50,520 nt of DNA from an uncultured bacterium (GTDB taxonomy: Bacteria; Pseudomonadota; Alphaproteobacteria; Rs-D84): assembly GCA_950096895.1 (NCBI GenBank), contig CATNBF010000006.1, forward strand, positions 1 through 50,520. Reading direction: 5' to 3'. Below the pieces are notes generated by a model that saw nothing but the letters and a program-made list of their open reading frames with translations, had not been told where the DNA came from and searched no databases. The translations under genes and the position numbers were made by a program. Of the stretch, positions 20,306 to 30,104 are shown in pieces; the first letter of the stretch is position 1; each line of letters begins with the position of its first letter.

Positions 20306-22008
20306 TTAATCCATTTTGCCAAGGCCGTTATTAAACACAATTTTTTTATTTACGTGTTTTAATAATCCCATTTCGTGTGAAATCGCAATGATTGTTTTAT
20401 CGCTATACTCACTAAAAATATAATTCCAAATCTTTTCGGTCGTTACCGGATCCAAATTTGCCGTTATTTCATCCAAGACCAATATATCCCGATCCAGCAA
20501 CAGCCCACGCGCCAAATTAATTCTTTGACGTTCACCCCCCGATACTTTGATCCCCTTTTCCCCAATCGGTTGATTCAAATCCCCTCCCATTCGTTTCACC
20601 AACTCGTCCAGGCAGCAGCCACTGATCACAGCTTTTAACTTTTTTTCAGGGATCTTTTTACCCATGACAATATTGTCATAAAGCGATATATCAAACAATT
20701 CCACATCTTGGGAAATATATGTCATTTTGGAATTAAAAAATTTTTCGGCGATATCATTATACGGGGTACGATCAATGAAAGCAGTGCCTGATTCTGGGAC
20801 AAACTGGCGCGTTAATATATTCAAAAACGTGCTTTTTCCCTGGCCAGATGCGCCTGTAATTGCGACATGATCCCCTTGGTTTATTTCTGCCCAGGGAACA
20901 TTGAGAACAAATTTTGCCCCACGTCTGGAAAATGAAAATCTAATTTGATCAACAATAATTTTATGCCATTTTTTAATATCTTTGAAATCTTGTTGATGGA
21001 TATCGTTTACTAAATCTGTCATATGTTTTGCCAAAATATCCATTTGAATTTTGTTGTTCGACAGCTCGGTCATTAAATGCATAAATTCACGACCCAATGC
21101 TGTAATATTACCTTGGATCGCGATAATCATAACCAATACATCGACCCCGGTTCCTTGATGAATAAACTGGTAAATAAAATAACCGGCAGGAACCAAAAAT
21201 AACATATACAAGTATAATTCCGTAAGTCCCCATTGAATCGCATTATATTTCATCAGACGAATATGGCGATTGAACGCATTTTGTGCCTTGTGATTTAATG
21301 TATTCATCACAAACCCCAACAAGTTCATCTTTTTAACACTGGGACGTTATAAATGAAATCTGTAAAAGATTTATCAAAGCTATTATCTTTGACCGCCGAC
21401 GCGTTTGTATAATCAATGTGCCGTTGATATAGCAAACGAACAAAAACAATAAATATGCATATTCCGGTAAAAAAATATGTAAACAAGAACGGGGACTTTA
21501 TGTATGTATAAATAAAAAAAGCAATGGCCAGTGTAATATTGGAAATATAATCAAATGACATTTTCCAAAGCCATGTTTTCATCAGATTGCATACCCGATT
21601 CAAAACAGTCAGAAAATACCCTGCACTATTTTTTGTATACCATGCATATGATTTATAAAAAATCTTTTCATAATATTTCTCTTTAAGTTTAATAGGTTAA
21701 ATACGCGTTAAATATTCTAAATAATATCTTACCACAAATTTTGACAAGACCGTCACAGCCGCCAGAAAAACCAGCGCATAAAACCAATATAATACATATT
21801 GTCCCCGGTCCGTTATGCTATTAACCATTTCCGATAATACCAACGGAAAGAAAAACAAAAGCAATCCTTGGATCACCCCAAATAAATAATTTAGAATAAA
21901 ATGAATTTTTAATTTTTTTGTATCTGCGGCAATCCAAATCAGCTTATGAACCACACTTATTACTTTTAACATTATAAACACCCTATAAAATCCTAAAATC
22001 CGCCCCAC
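20306..22008 (-). pseudogene. ABC exporter (TMD + NBD in one polypeptide) interrupted by an in-frame TAA and a frameshift
   Basis: ORFs 21697..22008 and 21325..21603 are in the same frame, separated by TAA (21697-21699) with readable coding sequence after it. ORF 20306..21328 continues in another frame with Walker A ITGASGQGKST, signature KVSGGERQRINLARGL, Walker B ILVLDEITANLD. Confidence 0.8.
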
Positions 22009-22219
22009 AAGATATGGTTAATATAAAATGCGATGCTGTTTTTATACACCGATTTTATCAAATTTATTTAGGAAATAATAGATATAACATAAAAACACTG
22101 ACTGGGACAAACAAATCACATTCACAGAATATCAAAATATTTGTTGAAAAAATAACACTGTTACGATACGTTCATTTGTATGATATAGGACTTAAAAAAA
22201 CAATTCCAAAAGGATGAAA

Positions 22220-22885
22220 TTAATGAAAAATAATACTTTGCTGTTTTTAACTGGGCTATCGGGTTCCGGCAAGGGATATTTCAAAGAAAATATTTTACCC
22301 AAAGGATTGTTTTATCCCTTAATCTCAATGACAACACGTAATATTCGAAATGGGGAAACAGATGGGATTCACTATCATTTCAAATCAGAATATGATTTTG
22401 AAAAAACTAATTTTGTTACCTATTTGGATGTAAACCAAGAAATGCGCAAACCCGGTGATCCTAAATGGTTATACGGGGTCAGTGAACAAGAATTTATCGC
22501 CCACAAAAACCAAAATCTGATTTATGATGTTATTCAACCAAAATATATTCGCCAGATGATAGATTGGTGCCATAAAAACAAATTAACATTTGATTATAAA
22601 ATACTTTATTTTATTCAACCTTTATCAGGATTTGAAATCGCATCCCGGCGCGCTGGGATGAAAAACGACCTGGATGTACGTAAACAAAATACAGCCAATA
22701 TAAATGATTTTCATGCTGTGGACCTTTATCCAGATTGGGCCATTATTAATTCTGCCCAGAAAATGGTTTTTGGGGCCGATATGATTGATTATATTAATGC
22801 GTTATCAATCAAGAATGGGAATCACCCTATGTCAATTCCATCCCATACAAAAATTATCAAAGATTCCCAAGAATTAATACGCTAA
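22220..22885 (+). CDS. Guanylate kinase-like P-loop NTPase (divergent)
   Basis: FLTGLSGSGKGYFKENIL; SMTTRNIRNGETDGIHYHF matches guanylate-kinase STTTRxxRxGExDGxxYxF. Start ATG 22223 or 22214 also possible. Confidence 0.7.
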   Translation, partial: LMKNNTLLFLTGLSGSGKGYFKENILPKGLFYPLISMTTRNIRNGETDGIHYHFKSEYDFEKTNFVTYLDVNQEMRKPGDPKWLYGVSEQEFIAHKNQNLIYDVIQPKYIRQMIDWCHKNKLTFDYKILYFIQPLSGFEIASRRAGMKNDLDVRKQNTANINDFHAVDLYPDWAIINSAQKMVFGADMIDYINALSIKNGNHPMSIPSHTKIIKDSQELIR

Positions 22886-23039
22886 TTCCCGATCTAAGCC
22901 CTTGATCATGCCGGATCAATTCGATCCATGCCTATGATTCCCCACCAGGTAATTGTTAGATAGAACATCCATCACCCCAGAATAATTTATTCTTGCATAG
23001 ATTAAAAATTACCAGAAAAACATAATTCCCGGAATTTGT

Positions 23040-23991
23040 CTACGCAAGCTGTGATTCAATAAACGGAATTATTGTACAAGTAAAATATTTACGCATATCA
23101 TCAATGACAATTGTTTCTTTATTGGCCAACAATTCCAAATCAATCCATTTCACATCAAATCTATCACTAGATTGCTCATGACATGCCAATTCGGTATCTT
23201 CGGGTACGATAGAAATAAAATATGTATGCTCTTCATTTTTTGCACGGCGAAATAACACATCATGTACTTTAATTTTATGCGAATGTGGGACAATAATTGC
23301 CTTTTCTGTAATGAACATCGCCGTATCACCCAGTTCTTCATAAACTTCGCGACACATGGCCTGAGCCGGTGTTTCATCACCATCCAAACGCCCACCAATC
23401 AATCCATGCCATCCTGACTGATACACCGCCATTGCAACTTGCACATGCCCATTTATTTTTCGCACAGGCAATATATAGGCCGCATATTTCCATTCTTTAA
23501 TATTATTGTCATGATTGATAATTGGATAACCTTCATCATCTGAAATCTGTTCAAATTGTGGGCGAAATAAATCAAACGTCGCCACATCATTAAACAATGC
23601 ATTTGGTTGACGCTTGTTCCTTTCTATCACAGATTGACGCGCCGTATCCATGTCACACAAAATATTATGAAAAATGACGTTTTCGGTAATTTTCTTGGCA
23701 CGTGCATATGCATCTGCCCGCGATCGCGGTGTCCAAAATCCGTGATCAATAACCTGCACGAATGATATTTTCCGCCAAATCCCAAATTAGATCGTCAATT
23801 CGATTATAATAATCATCACACCTGTTCATCAGTGGATTTTTTTCATATAGCTTTATCATTAAATCATCATTGCTTAAAACAACAGCTGGCAATTCGTGCG
23901 CCAATTCCGCGGCAATTTTAGATTTTCCAAACCCGATAAAACCATGAATTAAGTGTATTGTGGCCGTCATAACCATCTCCCTGGGATACAA
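23040..23991 (-). pseudogene. Frame-disrupted P-loop kinase fused to a NUDIX hydrolase
   Basis: ORF 23746..23991 (IHLIHGFIGFGKSKIAAELAHEL...ENIIRAGY*) continues in another frame as QVIDHGFWTPRSRADAYARAKK...FRPQFEQI, followed by NUDIX box GGRLDGDETPAQAMCREVYEELGD. Confidence 0.75.
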
Positions 23992-24063
23992 ATATATTTT
24001 TATTGTACATAAGCCAAGACCAGAAATCCAGGTTTATTTAGTCTCTCCAAATTTTCCGACCAT

Positions 24064-24092
24064 AAAAAAACCGACCATTCGGTCGGTATTTC
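24064..24092 (-). terminator. Rho-independent terminator after the tRNA pair
   Basis: AAATACCGACCGAATGGTCGGTTTTTTTATG (reverse strand). Confidence 0.8.
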
Positions 24093-24093
24093 T

Positions 24094-24180
24094 TGGTGGG
24101 AGTGGCTGGATTCGAACCAGCTCAGGCTTAAGCCAACAGATTTACAGTCTGCCCCGGCTCTCCAACTCCGGCGCACGCCC
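24094..24180 (-). tRNA. tRNA-Tyr (GTA)
   Basis: Reverse strand GGGCGTGCGCCGG...GCAGACTGTAAATCTGT...GCTGGTTCGAATCCAGCCACTCCCACCA; long variable arm; encoded CCA. Confidence 0.88.
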
Positions 24181-24186
24181 AATCCC

Positions 24187-24261
24187 TGGTGCGGGCAGCG
24201 GGAATCGAACCCGCATTTCAAGCTTGGAAGGCTTGCATACTAGCCTTTGTACTATGCCCGC
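24187..24261 (-). tRNA. tRNA-Gly (TCC)
   Basis: GCGGGCATAGTACAAAGGCTAGTATGCAAGCCTTCCAAGCTTGAAATGCGGGTTCGATTCCCGCTGCCCGCACCA. Confidence 0.95.
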
Positions 24262-24463
24262 AACAAATGTAAGCGTCGTTATTATATACGATTTTTCCCA
24301 GAACGCAAGCGAATATTACACCATCGTCACGGGTAACCGGCGAACCGCGGCCAAAATTTTATTTGATCCAAAATTCTGGCCCAAAATTGATATAAATATA
24401 TCTATACGTTTTTTAGTTGAAAACAACCGCTTTTATCGGCATAATTGACCCGCTTAATTTTTA

Positions 24464-24850
24464 ATGAAGAAAGGATTAGTAATGATTTCGACGAAAACAA
24501 AGCAAATTTTTGGGACTGAAAATTCGCGGGAACTGGCGACTATTTATGCATCAGGTTACGCGTTAAACACGACAACAAAGCCTGCACCTTTATCAAAAAA
24601 AATTATCGAAAAATGGTATACAGATGTTGTTAATGAATTAGAAGCGGCGGATCATGTCGCTATGATGCAACGCGACCAAGAACAAGATCAAATGATTCGC
24701 GACGCTCAGGTAAAATTCATGGACGCCAAACGTGCAGAAATGGCCAAAATGATGCACAAAGTGGATAATCAAACCGCAAAATTTATTCAAGAACAGCATA
24801 CGGCCAATGCCAGATTTATTAAAAAGATCTATGGCGAACGTATCAAATAA
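24464..24850 (+). CDS. Hypothetical protein, coiled-coil-prone
   Basis: 128 aa (start may be ATG 24482); charged helical C-terminal half; followed by a terminator. Confidence 0.6.
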   Translation: MKKGLVMISTKTKQIFGTENSRELATIYASGYALNTTTKPAPLSKKIIEKWYTDVVNELEAADHVAMMQRDQEQDQMIRDAQVKFMDAKRAEMAKMMHKVDNQTAKFIQEQHTANARFIKKIYGERIK

Positions 24851-24886
24851 AAACGCGGCCCACCGGGGCCGCATTTATTTTTTTGC
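24848..24886. terminator. Rho-independent terminator
   Basis: AAAAACGCGGCCCACCGGGGCCGCATTTATTTTTTT. Confidence 0.8.
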
Positions 24887-25231
24887 CGCGATATCATGGC
24901 TGGCTTTTAATAATTTATAAATATCATCATTTTTCATTCGACCATCTAAAATAATACTGATCCAATGGCGTTTATTCATATGCCAGCCTGGAAATATATT
25001 CCGCCCATCAATAATAAAATCCAAGACATCCGGCGCACAACGTAAATTAAGCACGTTAATCAGGGCATCATCTGGGCCAGGAATGATCTTGGAACAAGGA
25101 ACCAAAAGCAGGCATGCAAACCATTTCTGATTATCCCCGCGTCGCCATATGCCGTTATTCGGACTGCGTTGCCAAAGATATTCCAAATGGCATCCATATT
25201 CCCGATGAACATGGGCAATTAACTGATGCAC
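24875..25231 (-). CDS. MmcQ/YjbR family DNA-binding-like protein
   Basis: HLEYLWQRSPNNGIWRRGDNQKWFACLLLV...PGWHMNKRHWISIILDG. GTG 25231 gives the usual ~118 aa size; the longer ORF start (25462) would overlap the upstream gene. Confidence 0.75.
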   Translation of the reverse strand: MHQLIAHVHREYGCHLEYLWQRSPNNGIWRRGDNQKWFACLLLVPCSKIIPGPDDALINVLNLRCAPDVLDFIIDGRNIFPGWHMNKRHWISIILDGRMKNDDIYKLLKASHDIAAKK

Positions 25232-25265
25232 CTGGGGCGGGACATCGATCGGTATGCCCCCGTGT

Positions 25266-25790
25266 CTATGGGCGCGGATCGACACAGTCGCCCCCGTCTT
25301 TGGGACAACACTTAAAGACCAAGCCGCCGGTATCCTTGAAGCGTTCCCCATCACAACATCCATATTTATTGGCCGATGTCCCATCCGGACACAGTCCCGC
25401 CGCAATATTGGCGGCAATACGGGCGGCCAGATCTTCGGGGCTTTCGACTGGTTCGGGTTCAATCTCTGCTATGGATTCTGTGACAACATCGGCCGCATCA
25501 ACGGGGTTGTCAATCAGCCCCAGGCCATCACCCTCATGAATTTGGCCCCGACCAGATGCCTGGCGACCCGATGACGTACGTACCCCGCAATCCGAACGAT
25601 AGACGGCGGTTAATTCGGCAATTCGCGCCGTGGTTTCTGAATCCGGATCAACTGTCTTTGATAGGCGATCCATCTCGGCCCGGACCGATGCGCAATCGGT
25701 TCGTTCGGTAACACCCGGCGTCGCCACATCATCGCCATATACCGGCATCCCCAAGATAAATAATATCGCCCCCATTAACAGTTTTTTCAT
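25266..25790 (-). CDS. Predicted secreted cysteine-containing hypothetical protein
   Basis: MKKLLMGAILFILGMPVYGD signal peptide; C-terminal LCPDGTSANKYGCCDGERFKDTGGLVFKCCPKDGGDC. Confidence 0.65.
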   Translation of the reverse strand: MKKLLMGAILFILGMPVYGDDVATPGVTERTDCASVRAEMDRLSKTVDPDSETTARIAELTAVYRSDCGVRTSSGRQASGRGQIHEGDGLGLIDNPVDAADVVTESIAEIEPEPVESPEDLAARIAANIAAGLCPDGTSANKYGCCDGERFKDTGGLVFKCCPKDGGDCVDPRP

Positions 25791-25800
25791 CGGTGTGCCT

Positions 25801-26331
25801 TTACTGCTCGTTAATAACTTTTTCCATCTGCAAGATGAAATCAATCGCAGGACTGGCCAGATGCTGCACCTTGTCTAAAAAGGCCTGGGCTTCGCGTTCC
25901 ATATCTAACTTTTTGTACGTATCAATAACAATTTTCATGTCTTCTTCATCCATATATTCTTCACTTTTCAATGCATTGGCAATTTCAATTTGACGCAGGG
26001 CCAATGCCTTGAATGTTTCTGTATTTTCCGGGCATCCCTTAACCGCCAATTGTGAATAGACATCTGCGTTTCTTAAATTGTATAAAGGATTCCCAATGTC
26101 TTCTGGTTCGACATAGTTTAACAGAACTTTTTCAATAACAGCGCATACGGGTTGTGTTTCTTCAACGATCTGGTCATTAACGACGACAGAATTTGTTGTT
26201 TTATGGGTTAAAATCCCCACCATATACCCGCATATAAACAAGGCAATTAAGGCCACCAGTCCCAAAACCTTGTGACGCATTGTGCAACAGGCCCCCGATG
26301 CAGCGATAACTTTTGTTGTTTGTTTTTTCAT
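25801..26331 (-). CDS. Hypothetical membrane-anchored protein
   Basis: 176 aa, single TM (VLGLVALIALFICGYMVGIL) followed by a helical extracytoplasmic domain. Confidence 0.55.
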   Translation of the reverse strand: MKKQTTKVIAASGACCTMRHKVLGLVALIALFICGYMVGILTHKTTNSVVVNDQIVEETQPVCAVIEKVLLNYVEPEDIGNPLYNLRNADVYSQLAVKGCPENTETFKALALRQIEIANALKSEEYMDEEDMKIVIDTYKKLDMEREAQAFLDKVQHLASPAIDFILQMEKVINEQ

Positions 26332-26371
26332 GTTTTACTCCCTTCCTTAATGGTTATTTTATCTAAGAAAC

Positions 26372-27082
26372 TTATTTTACAATGCCATTATCAATGGTAA
26401 TTGTTCGGTCGGCCCGCGCCGCCAGATTCATATCATGGGTCACAAACAGCATGGCCATCTTGGCCCGACGGGTTAAATCCAACAACAGATCAAACACAGC
26501 CGATGCATGGGCGGGATCCAAGCTGCCGGTGGGTTCATCGGCCAACAATATTTCTGGCGTATTCGCCAAGGCACGGGCGACGGCGGTACGCTGCTGCTCG
26601 CCCCCGGACATTTCACCCGGCAGATGAGATGCCCGATGCCCTACATCGGCCGCGCGTAATAATTTAATCGCCCGGGCACAGGCGGTGGCTTCATCCATCC
26701 CCCCCGCCAACATGGGCAACATCACATTTTCTGCCGCGGTAAAATCCGATAGCAAGTTGTGCCGTTGATAGACGAAACCAATTTTCTCGCGTCGGATTTT
26801 CGTACGCATGGCTTCATCCATCTTTTGGACCGCAATGGCATCGATTAAAATACTGCCGCTGGTGGGGGTGTCCAGTAACCCTACACATTGCAGCAATGTG
26901 GACTTGCCACTGCCGGACGGGCCGACCAAGGCCACGATTTCCCCGCGGTGTAAATCAAATCCCCCCCCACGCAGGATGTGCAATGGCTGGCCCCCTTCGA
27001 CAAATGTTTTCTTGATATCGCGCACCGACATGACAACGTCACCGCGCGAAACCTTGGACAAAGAATTAAGTATGTTTGCCAT
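26372..27082 (-). CDS. lolD: ABC transporter ATP-binding protein, LolD-like
   Basis: Walker A LVGPSGSGKSTLLQCVGLLDTPTSG; MSGGEQQRTAVARAL; next to a LolC/E-like permease. Confidence 0.9.
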   Translation of the reverse strand: MANILNSLSKVSRGDVVMSVRDIKKTFVEGGQPLHILRGGGFDLHRGEIVALVGPSGSGKSTLLQCVGLLDTPTSGSILIDAIAVQKMDEAMRTKIRREKIGFVYQRHNLLSDFTAAENVMLPMLAGGMDEATACARAIKLLRAADVGHRASHLPGEMSGGEQQRTAVARALANTPEILLADEPTGSLDPAHASAVFDLLLDLTRRAKMAMLFVTHDMNLAARADRTITIDNGIVK

Positions 27083-27110
27083 CTGCGATCATCCATTTAT
27101 TTTATTATTC

Positions 27111-28367
27111 TTATTCATTTCTTAATACATCAACCGGATTGGTTGCCGCCGCCCGCCATGCCGGGTAAAGTGTTGCCAAAAACGCCAGCGCAATCGCAAT
27201 CAACGCAATGCCCATAACATCTGTCCACACCAATTTAGATGGTAATTCGGCCAAATAATACAGTTCTGCCGGAAACAGATCCCGCCCCGTCATCCATTGA
27301 AAGAATTGGCGAATGGGTTCAATATACACGGCAACCAACACGCCCAAGATTGTCCCCAACCCTGCACCGATGATCCCGATACTGGTTCCGGTTAAGATAA
27401 AGATCTTGATCATTGAACGCCGGGAAACGCCAAATGTCCGCAAGACTGCGATATCTTTGGACTTGTCCTTGACCAACATAACCAGGCTGGACACAATATT
27501 AAAGGCCGCCACAATCACAATCAGCATTAATATCAAAAACATCACATTACTTTCCACCTGTAACGCGCCAACAAATCCACGATTCAAATCACGCCAGTCA
27601 CGAACCACAAATCCATCCGGCAACAAGCGATCCAGGCTGGCGGCAACACGGGTGGTGTCATTGGGATCGGTCAAAAAGATATCAATATGGGTTACTGCAT
27701 TACCCAGATTCAAGTACTTTTGCGCCGTTTCCAATGGCATAAAGATATAGCCCGAATCATATTCATACATGCCCATAAAAAATGATGCCATCACCGGATA
27801 AGACATAATACGCGGCATTGTTCCAAACGGCGTGGCGGTGCCCCCGTTGGCTGAAATCAATGATACTTTGTCCCCCATGGTTACCCGCAAATTACGTGTC
27901 AAAGAATTTCCAGCGACCAATTCACCATCTTGAATCTGGGCCAAATCTTTGCCATAAATGCGCGTACCGGTGGCGGTCTTGGATGACAAATCACCCATCC
28001 GTATGCCGCGTACCATGGCCCCTGTATTGTTGCCGTTGGCCGATACCATTACTTGGCCTTCGGCGATGGGAACAATCGAAACCGCAGATGTGGCAACAAC
28101 CTTGTTCTGGCGCATCTTTTCAATCAGATAATCATAATCGGAAATGGCCCCATCTTGGTGATAAACCACCACATGCCCATTCATTCCCACAATCCGGTTC
28201 AGCAATGTATCATGAAACCCACCCATGACCGACATCACCACAATCAATGTCGCCACCCCCAAGGTGATTCCAATCAGCGACACCCACGAAATCACAGATC
28301 CAAATCCCCGCTTTTTCGCCGCCAGATACCGAAACGCAACCTTTTTTTCCAATCTTGAAAATAACAT
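27111..28367 (-). CDS. Lipoprotein-releasing ABC permease, LolC/LolE (FtsX family)
   Basis: FRYLAAKKRGFGSVISWVSLIGITLGVATLIVVMSVMGGFHDTLLNRIVGMNGHVVV. Confidence 0.9.
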   Translation of the reverse strand: MLFSRLEKKVAFRYLAAKKRGFGSVISWVSLIGITLGVATLIVVMSVMGGFHDTLLNRIVGMNGHVVVYHQDGAISDYDYLIEKMRQNKVVATSAVSIVPIAEGQVMVSANGNNTGAMVRGIRMGDLSSKTATGTRIYGKDLAQIQDGELVAGNSLTRNLRVTMGDKVSLISANGGTATPFGTMPRIMSYPVMASFFMGMYEYDSGYIFMPLETAQKYLNLGNAVTHIDIFLTDPNDTTRVAASLDRLLPDGFVVRDWRDLNRGFVGALQVESNVMFLILMLIVIVAAFNIVSSLVMLVKDKSKDIAVLRTFGVSRRSMIKIFILTGTSIGIIGAGLGTILGVLVAVYIEPIRQFFQWMTGRDLFPAELYYLAELPSKLVWTDVMGIALIAIALAFLATLYPAWRAAATNPVDVLRNE

Positions 28368-28388
28368 CTATCTTATCCTATTTTGCTT

Positions 28389-29720
28389 TTATTCGCTTAA
28401 AAACGCACGCAAGGCATCCCCCGCCAATGGCGCGGCATTTTGATCGGCATCAACAATTGAAATCACACGCGGTGACATAAACACCACCAGTTCTGCAAAC
28501 GGCGATATCAGTGTTTCCGGCGTTGTTACAAACGAATGCGTTGGAATACCAATAATGACATAATTGTCACCCACATTCGACGGAATGTTAAAAGATGATA
28601 ATTCCCCGGCCGACGTCCGCAAAACAATTTTCGCATCGATCTTTTTCTGGCCACCGTAATCACCGTACTTTGCCGTCGCCCCGACAATCAAATCTGTTTC
28701 CAGACGGTCTTCCTTGCTGCATTGCCCAATATCAAATCGTGATTGCCAGCCATTGGGAATAACAAACGTTCCCTGGGATATCAAGACAACGTTTGCCTGT
28801 TGATATAAAAATTCTTGCAGTGTTTTGGTGTTGATTTCCGGACTAACCACCAGGGCCCGTCCCACAACCCCCGGGATAGACATCTTGATATTATTTTCCC
28901 CAAACGCCGGCAGCATGTTCATCCACACAATGGGATTATCTGTGCGTGGATAAACGCGGTATACATCAATATCCCATGCCAACATATACTTCTTGGATGA
29001 TACATCCGCGATTAGACGGGCCACCTCTCTCTCGGTTTGATAATTTCCTTCGAATGTAACGGTTTTATCCGACCAATCCACCAACAAATTCCGCAAATCT
29101 GCCCCTCGCATCGCATCCAGCAAGGCCATAATAATACTTTCGTCGCGTGGCATTTTAACCAACCATTTTGCCCGATTATCCAAATGCAATTCGCCAGACG
29201 CGGCATCATAAGAATAATACGTCCGTCCCATCTTGGTCATTAATTCCACCGCATCGGCCAGGGTTCCCGACTGAATCGTGCCTGTAATTTTTTCAATCTG
29301 GGCATCGTCTTCGATAATATCAATGTCGGTACCATCCATTAATTTTTCCAGTGCTTGTTTTACTGTCTTGTTGGAAAATTCGTAATCAGATACCATCAGC
29401 GCGGGTAACGGATCCCCTGCCCCCAGACGCACAATTTCGATCTTTTCTTCGGGAACAACCGATACCACCGATTGATTATTCCAATCCACCCGGCATCGTT
29501 TGGGCAAATCAATTGAAAACCGACGCGCTGTATCGGTTGTTAACGCCGCCTTTTTGGGAAAAATCGGAACAGAATTTTCGTCAATGACAAAATTTTCAAC
29601 CACAGTTACTGTATCATAGGCAGCTTCTTGATTCTTATCGCGCATTTGGGCACACCCAAACATCGGCAGCCAAATGACCGCCCCCAAAATTGCCCCAATA
29701 AATAACTTTATCTTTTTCAT
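28389..29720 (-). CDS. Secretin-like lipoprotein (type IV pilus/T2SS secretin N-domain and C-domain resemblance)
   Basis: Lipobox WLPMFGC; VSDYEFSNKTVKQALEKLMDGTDIDI (STN/N0-like), N1-like repeat, C-terminal ISPFAELVVFMSPRVISIV resembles secretin ELLVxITPRIV. Confidence 0.55.
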   Translation of the reverse strand: MKKIKLFIGAILGAVIWLPMFGCAQMRDKNQEAAYDTVTVVENFVIDENSVPIFPKKAALTTDTARRFSIDLPKRCRVDWNNQSVVSVVPEEKIEIVRLGAGDPLPALMVSDYEFSNKTVKQALEKLMDGTDIDIIEDDAQIEKITGTIQSGTLADAVELMTKMGRTYYSYDAASGELHLDNRAKWLVKMPRDESIIMALLDAMRGADLRNLLVDWSDKTVTFEGNYQTEREVARLIADVSSKKYMLAWDIDVYRVYPRTDNPIVWMNMLPAFGENNIKMSIPGVVGRALVVSPEINTKTLQEFLYQQANVVLISQGTFVIPNGWQSRFDIGQCSKEDRLETDLIVGATAKYGDYGGQKKIDAKIVLRTSAGELSSFNIPSNVGDNYVIIGIPTHSFVTTPETLISPFAELVVFMSPRVISIVDADQNAAPLAGDALRAFLSE

Positions 29721-29739
29721 ATCATCCCCCGATCGTCGG

Positions 29740-30063
29740 TTATATGTTCATTATTTTTTCAAATTCTTCGAGTGTCATTTCATAAATAGGCTTTTGCGTT
29801 GGGGTCGCCAGTGATTTCACCCGTTCAAATTGATCCGCAAAGCGATCCATTAAACGTGTCACATCGGCATCAATTGTTGCCCCGCTCACCCGCAGGCGTC
29901 GCCCATATTCCACAATGTATTCCAACACATCAGCGGCAAAGAACCGGCCAACATAATTTTCCATGGCAATGCCACCTTTTTGAACGCATATCGCCGACAT
30001 GACCGCCATGGTCTGGTTATAGTAATTTGCCAGGCGCATATAATTTTGAACCGTTATTGCCAT
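29740..30063 (-). CDS. Hypothetical protein
   Basis: 107 aa from ATG 30063 (MAITVQNYMRLANYYNQTM); same orientation as the secretin-like gene. Confidence 0.5.
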   Translation of the reverse strand: MAITVQNYMRLANYYNQTMAVMSAICVQKGGIAMENYVGRFFAADVLEYIVEYGRRLRVSGATIDADVTRLMDRFADQFERVKSLATPTQKPIYEMTLEEFEKIMNI

Positions 30064-30104
30064 TAACCCTTTCCCCCGTGTGTTTATCCCTATTATAAAA
30101 ACTA

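Noticed and set aside
21325-21330. Programmed -1 frameshift in the ABC exporter
   Set aside because: The A5 tract is not a canonical X_XXY_YYZ slippery heptamer and a separate in-frame stop also interrupts the gene, so pseudogenisation or sequencing error is more likely.
22014-22217. 67-aa ORF upstream of the guanylate-kinase-like gene
   Set aside because: AT-rich intergenic ORF without RBS or recognisable features.
23960-24448. ORF GGSGWIRTSSGLSQQ...GSGNRTRISS
   Set aside because: Antisense translation of the tRNA-Tyr/tRNA-Gly pair, not a protein.
25231-25462. N-terminal extension of the MmcQ/YjbR ORF (start 25462)
   Set aside because: It overlaps the well-supported secreted protein gene 25266..25790 and adds low-complexity sequence; GTG 25231 gives the normal family length.
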